64,000 nucleotides of DNA from Ceratothoa steindachneri (GCA_963969495.1 OZ018319.1:205081405-205145404), one strand, 5' to 3'. Numbered from the stretch's first letter, positions 10,285 to 21,905 are shown. The notes: generated by a model not told the origin, from the sequence alone. Translations and numbers: made by a program.

Positions 10285-11838
10285 ATGGGTCCCACCGCCC
10301 CCCAGGACACCAAACGGATCCCCCTCCGTCTAATAACGGGGAAACAGAAACCAACAAGAGAAACGGTCTTCCAAACAGTGATCGGAGAAATAAACATTGA
10401 GCTCACCCGTCTCATCGAGACTCCAAATGGGTGGGCGGCAGTCTGCTGGAAGAACAAGGACGTGGAAACCCTTGTTTCAGACCAGGCCAGACAACCCCTC
10501 CGCGAGATAGGGCTCGAAGCGGTAGTCCCCTATGAGCTGCTCGTAAGGAGGGCCGTCATACTAAAGAGAGTGGACCCCTACTTTTCGGAACACACCACGG
10601 AAGAAATACAAGAAGAGCTGAATGACAAACAGTCATGGGCAAAGGTGGAGAAAGTGGACAAAATAGGCAAGACCCTCATTAAAGTCACTTTCGCTACCAT
10701 CGGGATGGCTCAGAGAGCGTTGCGGGACGGCCTATTGGGCTTCTACCTGAGAGTGGCTCCAGAGCAGATAGAGGCAGAAGAGTACATTTACTTGGAAAAC
10801 TGCCAAATCTGCCTGGCCATCGAAAGCCACGCAACGAAAAACTGCCCGACAAAGGAACAAATCTGCGCGGCATGCTCAAAGTCTGGCCACGGCTGGAGAG
10901 ACTGCCGCGAAGAACAACTCAAATGTGTGAACTGCGGAGGAGAGCATCGGGCACTGGCCATGAGATGCCCTCTACGCAAAGAAGCCATAAGGAAAAAACG
11001 AGAAACGTTAAAATCACAAAAGGAGGAAAAGGCCCGAGCAAGCTCCTACGCAACCGCGGCATCTGCTCCAAGCAACGTCACACCAGCAACCGATAGAGCA
11101 ACTCCGAAGCTAATCCTGCCGGCCGAAAGCAAGGAGATCATGACAATGGTCATAGTGGCCCACCTGGCCAACCTTGCGCGACCCGGCTGCTTCTCAGAGG
11201 AGCTTAACACCATGCTACAGCACAACGGAATGAAGAAAAAGTTGTGGTTTCCACCTAATCCAGCATCTCAAGACGTGTTGAATATCAGGTTCGCTGATGA
11301 CACACAATCTCAGACTGCCGACAAAACCACAAAACAAAAAGTAGATGAGAAACAACCAGTAAACAACCAAGAAGACGGGAACCAGGAACATAATAAGGAC
11401 GAAAACGTTGTAAACGCAAAAAATAACCCTAAGGAGAAGAGAACAAAGAAGAAGAGGAACAACACACCCGCAGCAAGACAAATGGAAGAGGAGAAGCATG
11501 ATGGAGAATCCGAAGACGACGATTCTTACCCCGGAGTTCCCCTGACCGAAAAAGTTGATGTCCTGGAAAGAGGACATTTTTTCGACGGGGAACAATTACA
11601 GCTAAAGATTTTTGGGACTACTGGATGTAGACCTGAAAAATGCAATCAAACTCAGTTAGTGACAGGCATACGAAATGGCGAGTACAAGTGGACCTTTGAG
11701 GGGCCGTGGTCCCCAAAGGAAATGGAGAGCCTTCTGTGCAGCGGTACGATGTTCATTCCGAAGTCCAGTCTACATACAGTTAACGCGGCCACCTATAAAA
11801 ATATAAAGTGCGGGATGATGACTTCATCAATTAGCTAA
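10285..11838 (+). CDS. Retrotransposon gag-like ORF1 protein with three zinc knuckles (I-clade/Nimb-like)
   Basis: This intact 517-residue ORF starts at ATGGGTCCCACC. Residues about 28-170 form an RNA-binding-like N-terminal region typical of I/Nimb ORF1 proteins (for example ELNDKQSWAKVEKV, then TLIKVTFATIGMAQRALRDG). Three knuckles follow: CQICLAIESHATKNC at 173-187 (CX2CX5HX4C), CAACSKSGHGWRDC at 194-207 (CX2CX4HX4C) and CVNCGGEHRALAMRC at 214-228 (CX2CX3HX6C). A conserved-looking helix (about 290-330) leads to a Lys/Glu/Asn-rich linker and a final domain with CRPEKC. The protein is expected to coat its own RNA. It has no frameshift or stop, unlike all other elements nearby. No reverse transcriptase ORF follows, so the copy looks non-autonomous. 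It lies in intron 2 of the cuticle gene, in antisense orientation. Clade assignment is from memory of motif spacing. Confidence 0.88.
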   Translation: MGPTAPQDTKRIPLRLITGKQKPTRETVFQTVIGEINIELTRLIETPNGWAAVCWKNKDVETLVSDQARQPLREIGLEAVVPYELLVRRAVILKRVDPYFSEHTTEEIQEELNDKQSWAKVEKVDKIGKTLIKVTFATIGMAQRALRDGLLGFYLRVAPEQIEAEEYIYLENCQICLAIESHATKNCPTKEQICAACSKSGHGWRDCREEQLKCVNCGGEHRALAMRCPLRKEAIRKKRETLKSQKEEKARASSYATAASAPSNVTPATDRATPKLILPAESKEIMTMVIVAHLANLARPGCFSEELNTMLQHNGMKKKLWFPPNPASQDVLNIRFADDTQSQTADKTTKQKVDEKQPVNNQEDGNQEHNKDENVVNAKNNPKEKRTKKKRNNTPAARQMEEEKHDGESEDDDSYPGVPLTEKVDVLERGHFFDGEQLQLKIFGTTGCRPEKCNQTQLVTGIRNGEYKWTFEGPWSPKEMESLLCSGTMFIPKSSLHTVNAATYKNIKCGMMTSSIS

Positions 11839-12142
11839 CAGTGAAAAAGCGTCAAGTGTTAAACAAATAATAAAGCAAAAATGATAAAAGTGATAAATAA
11901 ATAAGCGTATAGGTACAGTGTCAAATAAATAATTAAGCGACAACCAAATAAGCAAGTGTTTAAATACGTCACGTAAGTGAACGTAAACTCTACGCAAGTT
12001 CCAGTGTTTATGAGAAGTAATAAAATTAAAACGTAGCAAACATTGAAAAAACAAAGTAAGCTGAAAGAATAATTCGGTAAATCATAAAAACATAATGAGT
12101 ATAGTATCAATAATAAAGTAATGTTAAAACTGTCAGTGTAAG

Positions 12143-12340
12143 CCAAATGATGAAACAAGTGAAAATAGTTCATACACCAATATTAATGCAAATAATAAAA
12201 AACAGTGTAAATAATTATGTAGAAAAATCCAAATGATGAAACAAGTGTAAATAATTCATACACCAATATTAATGTAAATAATAAATAACAGTGTAAATAA
12301 TTATGTAGAATTGTCAGTGTAACCCAAATGATGAAATTAG
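12143..12340. repeat. 86-95 bp tandem repeat in the 3' region
   Basis: CCAAATGATGAAACAAGTG recurs at 12143 and 12229, with a partial third copy at 12324. The first and third are preceded by the same GTCAGTGTAA block. Confidence 0.85.
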
Positions 12341-12488
12341 ATAGAAGTAAAACCCAAACAAACAAAAAACTTAAACGAGTAAGTCTTAAATCGATAGACC
12401 AATATTAATATAAATAATAATGTAAATAAATCTACCTATTGGTAGGTACAACTTAAACGTAAATGTAGTAAATTAACAAAAAGCTGAG

Positions 12489-12513
12489 CTCCTGCGTTGT
12501 ATTTCTCCAGGAG
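12489..12513 (+). promoter_or_regulatory. Hairpin in the 3' UTR of the gag-only element
   Basis: CTCCTG (12489-12494) pairs with CAGGAG (12508-12513) around a 13-nt loop. 3'-UTR hairpins in some non-LTR elements are recognised by their reverse transcriptase; that role is inference here. Confidence 0.4.
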
Positions 12514-12719
12514 AAACCTCTTTTGTATCTTTGCCTTCGACTAAATCTTTCCTCTCCTCGGCTAAATTTTTTTTTTTTTTTATCTCTTTCAACACTTTTT
12601 ACTATATATTTTATTACATTGTATAAATTTATAAATTGATTTATTTATCTAAATGTATAAAATACTTGTACTCTTTCGAATAAATATATCATCATCATAC
12701 ACCCATAATTCCTCAACAA

Positions 12720-13310
12720 TAATAAATGTAAGTGAGAGTGGATAGTGCTAAGGATGTAAGTGTGGTAGAACTAGAACAAGAAAGTTCAATAATGTGTGGT
12801 AGGTTATGAAGTGAAACATACAGTGAAGGGGAATACGGAAATGAAATTACAGATAGTGCGGAGGAATGCATGCAATGATGTGGAAAGAGGAGTAAAATGA
12901 ATGATTATAGGGAAGAAGAAAGTAGCAAATGAAGCAGTTGGACGGAATTTGAATGTGAGCCCAAATAGAAAGATAAAGTGAATTTATTGGAAGGGGAGAT
13001 GATGAAAAAACAAAAGAAACTGTGTGAAGATCAAGGATAAGAATAGAAGAGCACCCTTGAAAAATGAAGTACAGTAAAATATTGGTAAGGAAGAGGAAAC
13101 AAGCGTGAAGATATTTGATTCAATGGTGCAAACCGGATGTTGAATCAGGGTTTGGAGCAAATAAGCAGCAGAAAGTTGTTACTACTGCACCAGGTCTACA
13201 AAACATTAGTGCAAGTAGAGTATATGGGGTAGGCTCCCCGATGCTATATGAAAAGGAACTTGGACATACCCTGAGGACAATTTTAAAAAATACCTCGTGA
13301 AATTTTCATG
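12720..13310 (+). mobile_element. Possible RTE-like retrotransposon fragment
   Basis: The purine-rich plus strand gives broken frames such as KVANEAVGRNLNVSPNRKIK, resembling the linker between endonuclease and reverse transcriptase of RTE-type elements. Many stops interrupt it. The match is weak. Confidence 0.3.
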
Positions 13311-13394
13311 GAAATTAAAAGAGCATGTGGATTTGGCTTTCTTTTTCTTTAGTTTTGGATGTCATACTAAAATTGTCTTTCTTCATCATCATCG

Positions 13395-14210
13395 ATATGA
13401 CCTTTCAATATATTGTCTTCAAAGTAATCGAGGATTTGTAAACTTTCTACGGGTAAAATATCATATAGTGGTCTTCAAATTAATCTAGGATTTGTAAATA
13501 TTCTAATGCTAAAATATTATATAATTACCTTCAAATTAATCTAGGATTTGTAAAAAATCTAGTGGCAAAAGATCATTTAGTTTTCTTCAAATTTACCGGT
13601 AAAACAGCATATAGTTGTTTTCAAAATAATCTAAGATTTATAAACATTTAAACCGTAATAGATCATATAGTTGTCTTCAAATTAATTTAGGATTTGCAAA
13701 TATTCTACTCGTAAAAGATCATATAGTTGTATTCAAGTAATCTAGGATTTGTAAACATTTTTCTGGTAAAAAATCATATAGTCGTCAAATTAATCTAGGA
13801 TTTGTAAACATTCTACTGGTAAAAGATTATATAATTCCCTTCAAAGTAATCTAGCATTTGTAAACATTTTAGTGATATATCATATAGTTGTCTTCAAACT
13901 AATATATTATTTGTAAATATTCTACCGGTAAAAGATCATATAGTTGTCTTTAATTTATGTAGGATTTGTAAACATTCTACCGGTAAAAGATCATATAGTT
14001 GTCTTCAAATTATCTATGATTTGTAAACATTCTACCGGTAAAAGATCATATAGTTTTCTTCAAATAATCTATGATTTGTAAACATTCTACTGGTAAAGTT
14101 CATACACTTGTGTTCAAATTAATCAAGGATTTGTAAACATTCTACCGGTAAAAGATCATATAGTTTTCTCCAATTTATCTATGATTTTTAAACATTCTAC
14201 CAGAGGAATT
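13395..14210. repeat. 56-bp minisatellite, about 14 copies
   Basis: The unit resembles AATCTAGGATTTGTAAACAT then TCTACCGGTAAAAGATCATA then TAGTTGTCTTCAAATT. Copies differ by substitutions and short deletions; the best-conserved ones lie at 13910-14170. It is in intron 2. Confidence 0.92.
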
Positions 14211-17200
14211 TCATAAAAAACTACTAGGATTTTAGAAGTCTAAAAATTTAAACTTATTTTTAACCTGTGTTCGATGAATGATGCAACGGAAAATTCTACC
14301 CTGAATAGTTTTAATTAAATTTAGGGTATAAAAAATATGTCTACGCAGAAGATGGCAAAGCTGAATTATTATGATTCTTCTGTCTAAAGCATCTTCATCA
14401 TCACTTCCGAGATGATGAAGTGCAGGAAGCTTAGTTGCTACCTCTCCCTCTAATGATGAACGTAGCCAGGGGCTAATTTGTTGCGAGGTTTCTTGTGTTT
14501 TACGTGGACGTTGTTTTTTTCATTTCTTGAAACTTCATTACAGATCCACATTGTGTTGCACTTGGGTACAACTTTTCCCTAGTGTTACTAGTCGACACTA
14601 GGAAATGGATAATATACGTATGTTCTGATATAAAAACCGTAGCAGTGTTAAGAAGTCCAAGTATGATTTAGACCTCGTCTAAAATCATTGTACATAAGAA
14701 GGAACCGAATTCGAATGGGCGACCTTTTGCTCCCCAGGAGCAATGACCTTTGTTCTCTCTAACCCCTTAAGGGAGATTGAATGGGAATGCCTTTGATCCT
14801 AGTGCCTGTGCTGTTTAAACCCGTCAATGTTACCACAATTTAGTGGTAACCTTCTGTGGAACTGTTCTGAGAGACGAGGTTGGAATGGACGGATGCTGGT
14901 GCATGCTGTTGGAATTTAATAGCAGCCCTCTGTGCTAGCGGTCCATCCAAGTGGAGTGATCCAATTCCAGAATTGCATCCGAGTGGGGGGGAAGGGGTCA
15001 TGTCATCTCCACTTGAAAATGACTGACCACTCTAAACTTTTTTCTCTTTCCTTACAGGTTGGTTAGAGTTTAAATAAAAAAAAAATCTACAGGCAAACCA
15101 GATTTTTTCTTTCTATACATGCTTCACAGTTAGTTGAGCTACTACTAATATTAAAGTTGCTCCCATCTTATAGACGTCTACTCGTCTACAAGCACATATA
15201 TAACTACATATGTATAAAATGTCTATGAATTCCTCCGGTTAATAAATTGCCTGAGTGGAGATGAAAGGAATTGATCGCTACCAATATTTTCTCTTTTTGA
15301 GGGTTTTTTTCTCGCTCATTCAATAAAGGTTATCATTACTACTTTCTATATGATAATATTAACATTTTAATAATAATTATCATACAGCTGATTTTAATAC
15401 GTGGTAAGTCAATTGCTTTCCCTTCCCTAGTCTCCATCGGCCCTATGATCTCCCTTAGTAGCCCCGTACCAATAATTAAATTTAAACTAATTGAACTTAA
15501 ATTATTATCGGTAATTCTATGAAAAAAATACGCAAAATGTTATATAGCATTTCCACTAATTAAGGATAAGAGATCTCTAATTATGGTGTTGAAACGAGAA
15601 ATAGTTTGGCCCCATATTGTCATTAATAGCTTGTTTTGAATCAAAACAAATAGAATGCTTAGGTTAGGAAGGGATTTTGGTTGGTTATTTGTTTTGTTTT
15701 GTTGGTTTTTTTTAAACTAGGTTAATTTTTGTGGGCTCGTTTCGTTTGTTTTAGTAAGCTTTGTTATGTTTTATGTGTTATTTTTCCCGCTGGAAAGGAA
15801 CCAAACAAGAAGCCTATTCTAACCAACTTGCCGTGGCATAGCCTCAAATGGATTCCGTTGGAAATGTCTGATGTTTATGACGATTGTGATACAATGGGTT
15901 TTGCGTTCTCGTGTGTAAATTATTCGCTAATCTGTAGAATTAGTAGAACTAACCCTGTTTAAATCATCCACTACCCCTAACCTTCTGCATCGTAGTTACA
16001 TTAGCGTCTTACATAAATGTGATGCTAATCATCATCGTGAAGAATGGATATTGATTGACTCGTTCCACCCAATCCCTCTATTTCCCCGCGGTTCATGACG
16101 CCATACCGACAGGGGTAGCAGCAGCAAATAATAATATTACTTTCAAACGTTAATAACTCGGAAACTAAAAACGGAGTCGTTAATCAGTATAATTACCTTA
16201 CTATCATGTTACCTTCCCTATTGTAAAGATCAGCTTTGATTTTCGTTTGAAAACAGGTTCCAGTCCTTTCTCATGAAGCTTTTTCTATTTCCTGATGGTT
16301 CGCTTGCCAAGCGATAAAAGTTTTATAGTTTAAATGATATTCATCAATCATTATTTTTTAAAGCTTCGTAATATTTATTATGCTTTCGAATACGCTCTCT
16401 AATTTCTTAATGAATTCAGTTTACTTTTAACTAGGGTCATAACCAGTTGAAATCTATCGAAAATGCTACTCGTTATAACGAACGCTATTCATATTTCGGT
16501 TGTCCCAATGTTCCTATTAGGTGTTTAATGGACCGCTAGCAGAGGGGATGTTATAAAATTCTCACAGCATGCAACAGCCTTACTCGACTCCAACCTGGAC
16601 AGAAAGCACCGTCCCACTTAATTGTGGTACCGAACAGGGGGCATATGTCCCTGGAGGGCTCTAAAAAAAACAACAGCAACATCCCTATGTAAGTCACAGT
16701 TTCCAAATAGCAGAATTGATTTTCAGCTTCCGATTATTGGCCTACTTGCCTTTACTTTGAGTGCACCTAAATAATGATCGTTTATTTGCAATGGTTACCC
16801 ACTTTTCCACCAAGTACTCGTCCGTACTGATAAATTAAATCGCCCTTTTGACTACATTTGAATTCCTTGTCATGCTCCTGTTTTTTTTAAGAGAGGGGAA
16901 TTTTCAGAAGCTTGCGTTATTCGCGAAGAACATCAAGTGGAAGGATGAGCTTATATAGGATAGAGTGAATGCAAAGCGATTGGGTGTGTGTCCTGTGGTA
17001 CGGTTGAAAATGGAATCTAATAAGTTTTGACCATATTAGTGTTCTAGAACTTTAGAGCAAAAGAAAATTATCATATGTAAAGGTTAGTAGACTCTTTCAT
17101 TTTTTAATCGATGCACTCAGTTTGAGGTTGACATTTGAAACGTCAATTTCATATTGCATGAAAAATTTTGAATGCCAATAAACAACTAGGGAGCATTATG

Positions 17201-19260
17201 GAAATATTTTAGTGGTTTCTATAGCTACAATATTTATTTCACTGTTATTTTGAGCAAACTCAACCGATATCACTTCATCACCATTATTTCGATCTACCTC
17301 TATTATTAAAGCATTTAATTAAACCAAAGAGAAGTAGAGGAATAGATATCACTTTGATAGCCTGGATAAACTATACAGAGAACAATCATGGCAATGACCG
17401 ATAAGACTTTTCTCTAGCAGTAAAAAAGAACACAAAAGTCCTGAAACTATAAGAAATTTGCCTTGAAATTTCAGCCATAAATCATGAAATTGAATGTCAT
17501 AAATTTAAAATACGGAGATTTGTATTTAATATACCATTCATGATAAAAATAATAGACAACTAATCAATTTTATTTCTTTGTTACCGATAATTGTTTATAT
17601 TTTTTAACGCACTATCGTGATTTATCGGCTTAGTCATTTAGAGACTATGAATCAAATTGAATGAGTTGCCATATCTCATATCCTGTTTTTTACAAGTAAT
17701 TAATCTACTGTGTGTTTTTCAAGCTGAGGAGCTCAATGGCATAATATTTGTGTTTGAGTTTGAGGTGGGGGAAGTAATATGGACTCTCTCTCTTTGTAAT
17801 TAAAGGGGGGGGGCCTCACTTATAAAATATAGGTTCCCCCATTGATGCTGCCTCGTATGCTTCCCCAATACTCGTCGAGAATGGAAACTGGAATTGCCAT
17901 GGTTTCGGTCTATTTTGTTGGTCAATTTATTTCCCCAATAGGGACGAATTTATTGCAGGGGTTATAAACAGTTGATTCTAAAATTAAGCATGATAAAATA
18001 TTCACAGGATTATAGGTACTAATTTAGGCAGAAATCCACATTAGTTTTACCGAAAAAAATTCCTGGTTGAGTTCTTTTCCTCATAGATATTTTCATTTTT
18101 ACGTACGCCAAGATTCGGGTGTTGGAACCTTTCTATAAATAGAACCTCCTTTGTGTGGATAACAATGTCTTTTGAGGTCCACCTAATCCTTATGAATCTT
18201 TCCATCCTCTCTTTTTGGACATCCCTTCTAATTACTCAAGTTGGACTGTACCTTCCAAATATTTTTCAAAAACGCGATTGATATGCTATCGTTGGTTTTT
18301 AAACCTCTATCTTCTATATCTCTCTTCATATATAAAAATAGTTAATTCACCCATGCAGTTATTTTTCTTCTACTATAGATGTCCATAAAACCCTAAAAAA
18401 AAATTCCCCGTAAATCGTAGCAAGCACTTCATCATCCAAACATCATCCAATTTAATCAAGGTTCGTAAACACAACAAAGACTTTAATAATTTACCTCAAT
18501 GTGGTGTGGTGAACTTTAACGCCATTAATTAAATTGGGTTTTTTTAATTAATGCGCCTTCGCAAGCCATTTCTGTGAGAAGAACACAATGGCAGCCTAGA
18601 ATTCAAATTCTGACCAAATATTCCTTAGAACTCAACGCCTGAAGCATAGAACTATAGAGAACATAGCAATATAACCACATAACTTAATCACCCACCATCC
18701 ATGTGATATTTATGCCGTATTTCGGGATCTAGCACGCGTTCCAATCTCTCTACCTCCCTAACCTTCAAATTTATTATTTACTTTCCCCATTTCCAGTACT
18801 GCGATAATATTTTAAATATCTTCGAAAACTATTAAAATAATAGTTTCGGAAATCGTTCCCATCTTCAGTCTTAAAATATTTTTAACTTATTTTTAAGGTT
18901 TTGGTTACGAGAACATGTCAGACATGTTCCATTCCTGACGTCATTTTCGACTTCACTCTTGGTTTAATTACATGTCATTTGTGTGAAACCATGACACATC
19001 GCTATAAGACAATAAAGTGGGGCCCTACAATTCTCACTAGATCACTCAGCCGCTCCTCCATAATAGTACATATTTATGCACCTTTATAAAGGATAGGAAG
19101 CTAGGTTAATTTCGTCCCAGCTGAGTCGAACTGGGATTCTAACTGAGGTCGTTAGATCAGAAAACATCGACTCTAGGCTCTTTGCCAATGATGCATTTTT
19201 GTAAGTGACCTTAAATTCAGAAATCCTAACCTGAATTCACAACAGATATATACGTGAATA
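14211..19260. other. Long intron 2 stretch without recognised genes
   Basis: About 5 kb of AT-rich sequence with only short chance ORFs (for example 15729-15962). A short inverted repeat, GTTACCAC/GTGGTAAC, lies at about 14828-14850. I see no exon with RR-like coding, no RT or transposase motif, and no tandem array. Confidence 0.5.
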
Positions 19261-19264
19261 ATAG

Positions 19265-19730
19265 GAACACAAGACTCATGGCAGCACTACAATTATAATT
19301 AGGAAAATGCAAAATAAGGAATCAAATACAAATGAATGCTGAATGTAAAGGAGGCATGGCATTTGGAAGGAGGGGAGTGTCCAAAAGTAAACTATAACGA
19401 AAGTAAAACTCGCAACACAATGAATCCGAAATATTGTAAGACTGAAGATGGAAGTCATTTCAGAAACTATACTCCTAATATCTTCTCACGATTATGAAAT
19501 GCCATGGAACATGGCAATAATCAAACTTATTATATAAGGAAATCGGAAAGAAACGAATCAAACAATTATGAAATTTGAAGGTAATGGAGGCACGGGGATT
19601 GGTAGGGGACGAGTGTCTAAAGGTAAACAAAACAAAATTGAAAATTGAAAGCTACGAGTATCAATTCCAAATTATTAACTTGAAATGAAAGCCACTTCAG
19701 AAAGTACTCTCCCAATGGCTTCCGAGTATA
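19265..19730. repeat. Diverged tandem duplication, period about 220 bp
   Basis: A segment with GGAGGCATGGCATTTGGAAG and GAGTGTCCAAAAGTAAAC recurs about 220 bp later as GGAGGCACGGGGATTGGTAG and GAGTGTCTAAAGGTAAAC. Both copies end in a GAAAGTC/GCCA-CTTCAGAAA block. It adjoins the exon 2 donor. Confidence 0.7.
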
Positions 19731-19799
19731 TCGAAAGGTTATGGCTCTATGGTTTTCCCTACACTCCTATTATTAGAGACTCTTAAGAAGAATACTTAC

Positions 19800-20012
19800 C
19801 TCCCCATCTTTTCTTCTTATCTCTTGTTTCCTTTGATCCGTGAGTTGATATCCGTAACGATACGATCCATCACGGTACAAATCGAAAAGGATCCTGGGTA
19901 CTTCCTTAGAGTCATTTGTGTAAGATTTGGGGATTTCTTCATAGGCATACTTTAGGATCCCTCCATGTACTTCCAGGAAACATAGGAGAGAGGATATCGC
20001 GAGGAGGAGAAT
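19800..20012 (-). CDS. Exon 2 of RR-type cuticle protein gene (signal peptide remainder and first half of RR domain)
   Basis: This 213-nt exon (71 codons, phase 0-0) lies between a TTTTAG acceptor (AG 20014-20013) and a consensus GTAAGT donor (19799-19794). It begins ILLLAISSLLCFLEVHGG, a hydrophobic signal-peptide core with a likely cleavage near the two glycines. A short variable segment follows, then DLYRDGSYRYGYQLTDQRKQ (from residue 46) and EIRRKDGE. This is the aromatic and charged first half of an RR domain, and it reads directly into VLGSFSF of exon 3. The reading frame is open throughout and contains no repeat sequence. The next exon is 11.75 kb away because intron 2 has been enlarged by transposons and satellites. 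Confidence 0.92.
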
Positions 20013-20389
20013 CTAAAAGAAAAAAAAATTGCCTATTTATTTATCACTTATTGACATTTATTCATTTGTTTTATTTTCTTTTTTTATTTATTTCATTGAA
20101 AATCAACAGGAGGGATCTTTGGTAGAGGATTATGTGTGACGGTATATTGTCCGAGTACTTGAAGCTAATAAGAGGTCCGGAAAGTAAAAATCTTCCATTT
20201 TATGTAAGCCCCCCCTTCCCTCCTTAGACTTTAACCTAGGATTTGAAACCATGATATGGCAGCAAAATAAACCAAACTCGAGAGTCTATCCGGTGAAATG
20301 TTAACATAGCTGCAGCTAAATGAATCCAAGCTTCGTATGAACCAATATTTTAAAAGATATTAAATGACGTTGCACTTGATTGAACTTAC

Positions 20390-20395
20390 TGGCAT
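20390..20395 (-). CDS. Tentative exon 1 (start codon) of RR-type cuticle protein gene
   Basis: On the minus strand CCAAAATGCCA is followed directly by a consensus donor, GTAAGTT. ATG-CCA spliced to exon 2 in phase 0 would give MPILLLAISSLLCFLEVHGG, a plausible signal peptide. RR cuticle genes characteristically have a first intron after only a few codons of the signal peptide. The -3 base is A, a favourable start context. The intron would be 377 bp (20013-20389). The exon is only 6 nt of coding sequence, so another upstream ATG cannot be excluded. Confidence 0.5.
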
Positions 20396-20399
20396 TTTG

Positions 20400-21300
20400 G
20401 ATCCGAATAATTAGATGTACATATTTGTATAACATAGAACCAAATATAAACTTCTACTACCAAATAGAAGCAAGATTAGAAATAGTTCTTGCTCTTTAAG
20501 CATTTTGGCAATTAGATCATCTAGAAATCTATAGGGTGGTCACCCCCTACCAAAAAGTAATAAGAGCAATAGAGGAACAATAATATCAAGCACATAAACT
20601 GGTTTTAGTGTATTCACTTTCATTGACACTGTCACACATCGAGGTCTGTATGAACACCATCATTTTCGTGGCACAAAATTAAAACAATATTCATAAGGAG
20701 TGACGAGATTTCGGTCATCTGAAATATAAAATTAAACCAAAATTTACAGAGGGGCAGCGCATAAGACTTTTGAGCCACCCTGTTGATTGATTTCTCTGAT
20801 CTAAGTCTCCATTGGGCAATACATTCAACTCTGACCTCATAGAAGAAATTGACTAAATACCACAAAAAAAAGGAAATCTCCAATTGAATTCGAACTTAGG
20901 AACTTTGCTTTCACATATGATATCTATTAACTACTCACCGGGATTAATGGGAACAATTTAAATCTGTTTTTTCCTAGATATATTTGAGTAAATTCAATTA
21001 TTCTACCTGAACTAAAGATATTTCTAGTTTTTTATTACCCTCATTCTTATTTCTTTTAATTTATCATCCTAATCTCTGTTACGGGACGTTTTTATCATCA
21101 TTAAAGTCGTGGTCTTTCATCTACCATCGCCCGTAACGAATTAATAACAGCCTAAACACCTTTACTCAAAGTCTAATATCTATCATTGCATAGGAGGGGT
21201 TTTAACTTTGGGTTAAAGTGAAAGGTCAGTGTGTTTGTACTCACTTGTAAGCATGAAGTTAATTTAAATCTCGGCAAAGATTTGCAATTGATTAATGGAT
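20400..21300. other. Upstream region of the cuticle gene; no other feature recognised
   Basis: AT-rich sequence with no coding signal. It should contain the promoter if exon 1 is placed correctly. Confidence 0.4.
20442..20448 (-). promoter_or_regulatory. Possible TATA box of the cuticle protein gene
   Basis: TATATTT on the minus strand lies about 47 bp upstream of the proposed ATG, leaving room for initiation near 20418 and a short 5' UTR. The flanking sequence is AT-rich, so this could be chance. Confidence 0.25.
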
Positions 21301-21304
21301 TAGT

Positions 21305-21905
21305 AAAGGCTATCTAACCCTGGATTAATTAAGGCTTTAATTACTATATTTCCCCCTGGATTAATTAAGGCTTTCATTACTATATTTAACCCAGGATTAA
21401 TGAAGGCTTTCATTACTATATTTAATCCTGGATTAATTAAGGCTTTCATTACTATATTTAACCCAGGATTAATTAAGGCTTTCATTACTATATTTAACCC
21501 AGGATTATTTAAGGCTTTCATTACTATATTTAACCTAGGATTAATGAAGGCTTTCATTACTATATTTAACCCAGGATTAATTTAAGGCTTTCATTACGAT
21601 ATTCAACCCTAGATTAATTAAAGCTTTCATTTCTATATTTACCCCTGGATTAATTAAGGCTATATTTACTATGTTCAACCATGGATTAATTAAGGCTTTG
21701 ATTACTATATTTGATCCAGGATTATTTAAGGCTTTCATTACGATATTCAACCATGGATTAAATAAGGTTTTCATTACTATATTTACCCCTGGATTAATTA
21801 AGGCTTTTTTTACTATATTTAACCATGGATTTATTAAGGCTTTCATTATTATATTTAACCATGGATTAGTTAAGGCTTTCATTACCCTGTTTAATCCTGG
21901 ATTAT
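21305..21905. repeat. 36-bp minisatellite, about 17 copies
   Basis: The unit is GGATTAATTAAGGCTTTCAT then TACTATATTTAACCCA. Because 36 is a multiple of three, open frames run through both strands (12-residue repeats such as MKALINPGLNIV), but these are products of the period rather than a gene. Confidence 0.95.

Larger units (their letters stand above)
11839..12715 (+). mobile_element. AT-rich 3' region of the gag-only element, ending in an (ATC)n-like tail
   Basis: No coding sequence follows ORF1. The region is A-rich, contains an 86-bp tandem repeat (12143-12340), a hairpin, a T15-type run near 12568, and ends AATAAATATATCATCATCAT, consistent with the short-repeat 3' tail of I-type and related non-LTR elements. 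The right boundary is approximate. Confidence 0.5.

Noticed and set aside
15729..15962. 77-codon plus-strand ORF in intron 2
   Set aside because: No domain, no splice context, and ordinary length for a chance ORF.
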